A stretch of 64,000 bases of DNA from Flavobacterium piscis. GTDB lineage: Bacteria > Bacteroidota > Bacteroidia > Flavobacteriales > Flavobacteriaceae. The position numbers were made by a program, and so were the translations under genes. The DNA is taken from positions 1-64,000 of the forward strand of contig NZ_LVEN01000013.1 of the NCBI RefSeq assembly GCF_001686925.1. The letters are read 5' to 3'. Positions 63,422 to 64,000 of the stretch are shown piece by piece. The number at the start of each line of letters is the position of its first letter. Position 1 is the first letter of the stretch. The notes below the pieces were generated by a model, which did no database searches, had not been told where the DNA came from, and worked only from the letters and a program-made list of their open reading frames with translations.

Positions 63422-63571
63422 TTATTTTATGTCTTTCTTTATTTTATTTGGAGTAGAAGATTTTTTATTTAATCCCTTCTCAAGAATCTCTCGAACTTTT
63501 CTTATGATTATAGGATTGTTACATTCCATAATCAATTTCATTACTTTGATTTTTTCTGCTTTGATGCCCAT
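63422..63571 (-). CDS. 49-residue small protein between the mevalonate genes
   Basis: A complete minus-strand frame from ATG at 63571 encodes MGIKAEKIKVMKLIMECNNP, then IIIRKVREILEKGLNKK and a Ser/Lys-rich tail. It is basic and helical, resembling the N-terminus of small antitoxin-like proteins of Bacteroidota. No toxin gene follows. Its stop lies two bases before the mevalonate kinase start and its start lies 30 bases after the upstream gene's stop. It may be a translational coupler or a decayed antitoxin. Confidence 0.5.
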   Translation of the reverse strand: MGIKAEKIKVMKLIMECNNPIIIRKVREILEKGLNKKSSTPNKIKKDIK

Positions 63572-63601
63572 CAATCAAATTTTAATTAAAGATACGTAAA
63601 A

Positions 63602-64000
63602 TTATAATGCAATTGCACCTTCTCCAATTTGGTCGCAAATGTACTGACGATTCTGACAAAATACAACTAATTCGTCCTTAATAAATTGTAATACTTTCTC
63701 GCTAACGTTTTCGGGATAAAGGACATGTACATTTGCACCGGCATCAAGAGTAAAACAAACCGGAATTTGGGTTTCATTTCTAAATTTCCAAATCGCATTT
63801 ATGATCTGCAAAGTATTTGGTTTCATCAAAATAAAATACGGCATCGATGTCATCATCATAGCATGCAAAGTCAAAGCTTCACTTTCGACCACTTTAATAA
63901 ATTCGTCTAAATTTCCACTTTCAAAAATGGCAATTAGCTGATCCAGATTTTCATGTGCCTGAGCAAAACGTCTTTCGGCATAAGGATGATTGTGCATTAA
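63602..64000 (-). CDS. mvaD: Diphosphomevalonate decarboxylase, C-terminal part (cut by the window)
   Basis: The visible 132 residues contain ALTLHAMMMTSMPYFILM and FTLDAGANVHVLYPE, the substrate-binding end of diphosphomevalonate decarboxylase. The frame remains open through the window edge (codon TTA before the internal ATG at 63997), so the 5' part lies beyond base 64000. It makes isopentenyl diphosphate in the same pathway as the mevalonate kinase gene downstream. Confidence 0.9.
   Translation of the reverse strand, partial: LMHNHPYAERRFAQAHENLDQLIAIFESGNLDEFIKVVESEALTLHAMMMTSMPYFILMKPNTLQIINAIWKFRNETQIPVCFTLDAGANVHVLYPENVSEKVLQFIKDELVVFCQNRQYICDQIGEGAIAL

Overview
The window looks like chromosome from a Flavobacterium-type member of the Bacteroidota. 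The evidence is low G+C, promoters of the TTG-19-TAnnTTTG form, lipoboxes of the xxSC/TAC type, a TonB receptor with an N-terminal carboxypeptidase-regulatory-like domain, a mevalonate-pathway cluster, ATP-type PEP carboxykinase, and many intergenic imperfect palindromes typical of flavobacteria. The species is not identified.

Layout. (1) 1-1560: the end of an rRNA operon (5S, terminator), about 1.2 kb of repeat-rich non-coding DNA, and tRNA-Asp. (2) 1.8-10.8 kb: an AraC regulator followed by a TolC/HlyD/MFS drug-type efflux operon, a HAD phosphatase and a few small unknown genes. (3) 10.9-35.6 kb: a roughly 24.7-kb genomic island. Its right end is the 3' end of an intact tRNA-Leu(TAG) gene. 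Its left end carries a diverged copy of that 3' end, immediately followed by a tyrosine integrase. (4) 35.8-64 kb: housekeeping chromosome. It holds an M20 peptidase, a BlaI/M56 pair, a saccharopine-dehydrogenase-family enzyme, pckA, a phytase with a TonB receptor, a DUF4407 protein, hemW, ruvC, a glycosyltransferase, a pseudouridine synthase, a UbiA prenyltransferase, mevalonate kinase and the 3' end of the diphosphomevalonate decarboxylase gene.

The island is the interesting part. From left to right it carries: integrase and excisionase-like gene; an unknown gene; the decayed 3' end of a type I restriction gene (hsdR) abutting a second excisionase remnant; a restriction-endonuclease/STAND-type ATPase; a Gabija-like OLD nuclease plus UvrD helicase pair with a DUF3892 gene behind it; a DUF2513 gene with a membrane coiled-coil partner; an XRE repressor facing a small gene across palindromic operators; a repeat lipoprotein; a polymerase-palm-like protein of unclear family; a decayed phage terminase and about 1.6 kb of eroded phage-like DNA; two 21-residue-repeat proteins; a broken gene; and a right-hand cargo block of five unknown genes, two of them HNH-type and one possibly HEPN-like. 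I read it as a defence island built by repeated acquisition and decay.

The best candidates for something undescribed are the HNH plus HEPN-like pair (33711-35489), the polymerase-like protein (24317-25846), and the REase-STAND gene standing divergent to the Gabija-like operon. All functional claims are from reading the sequence and knowledge of families; no search was run.
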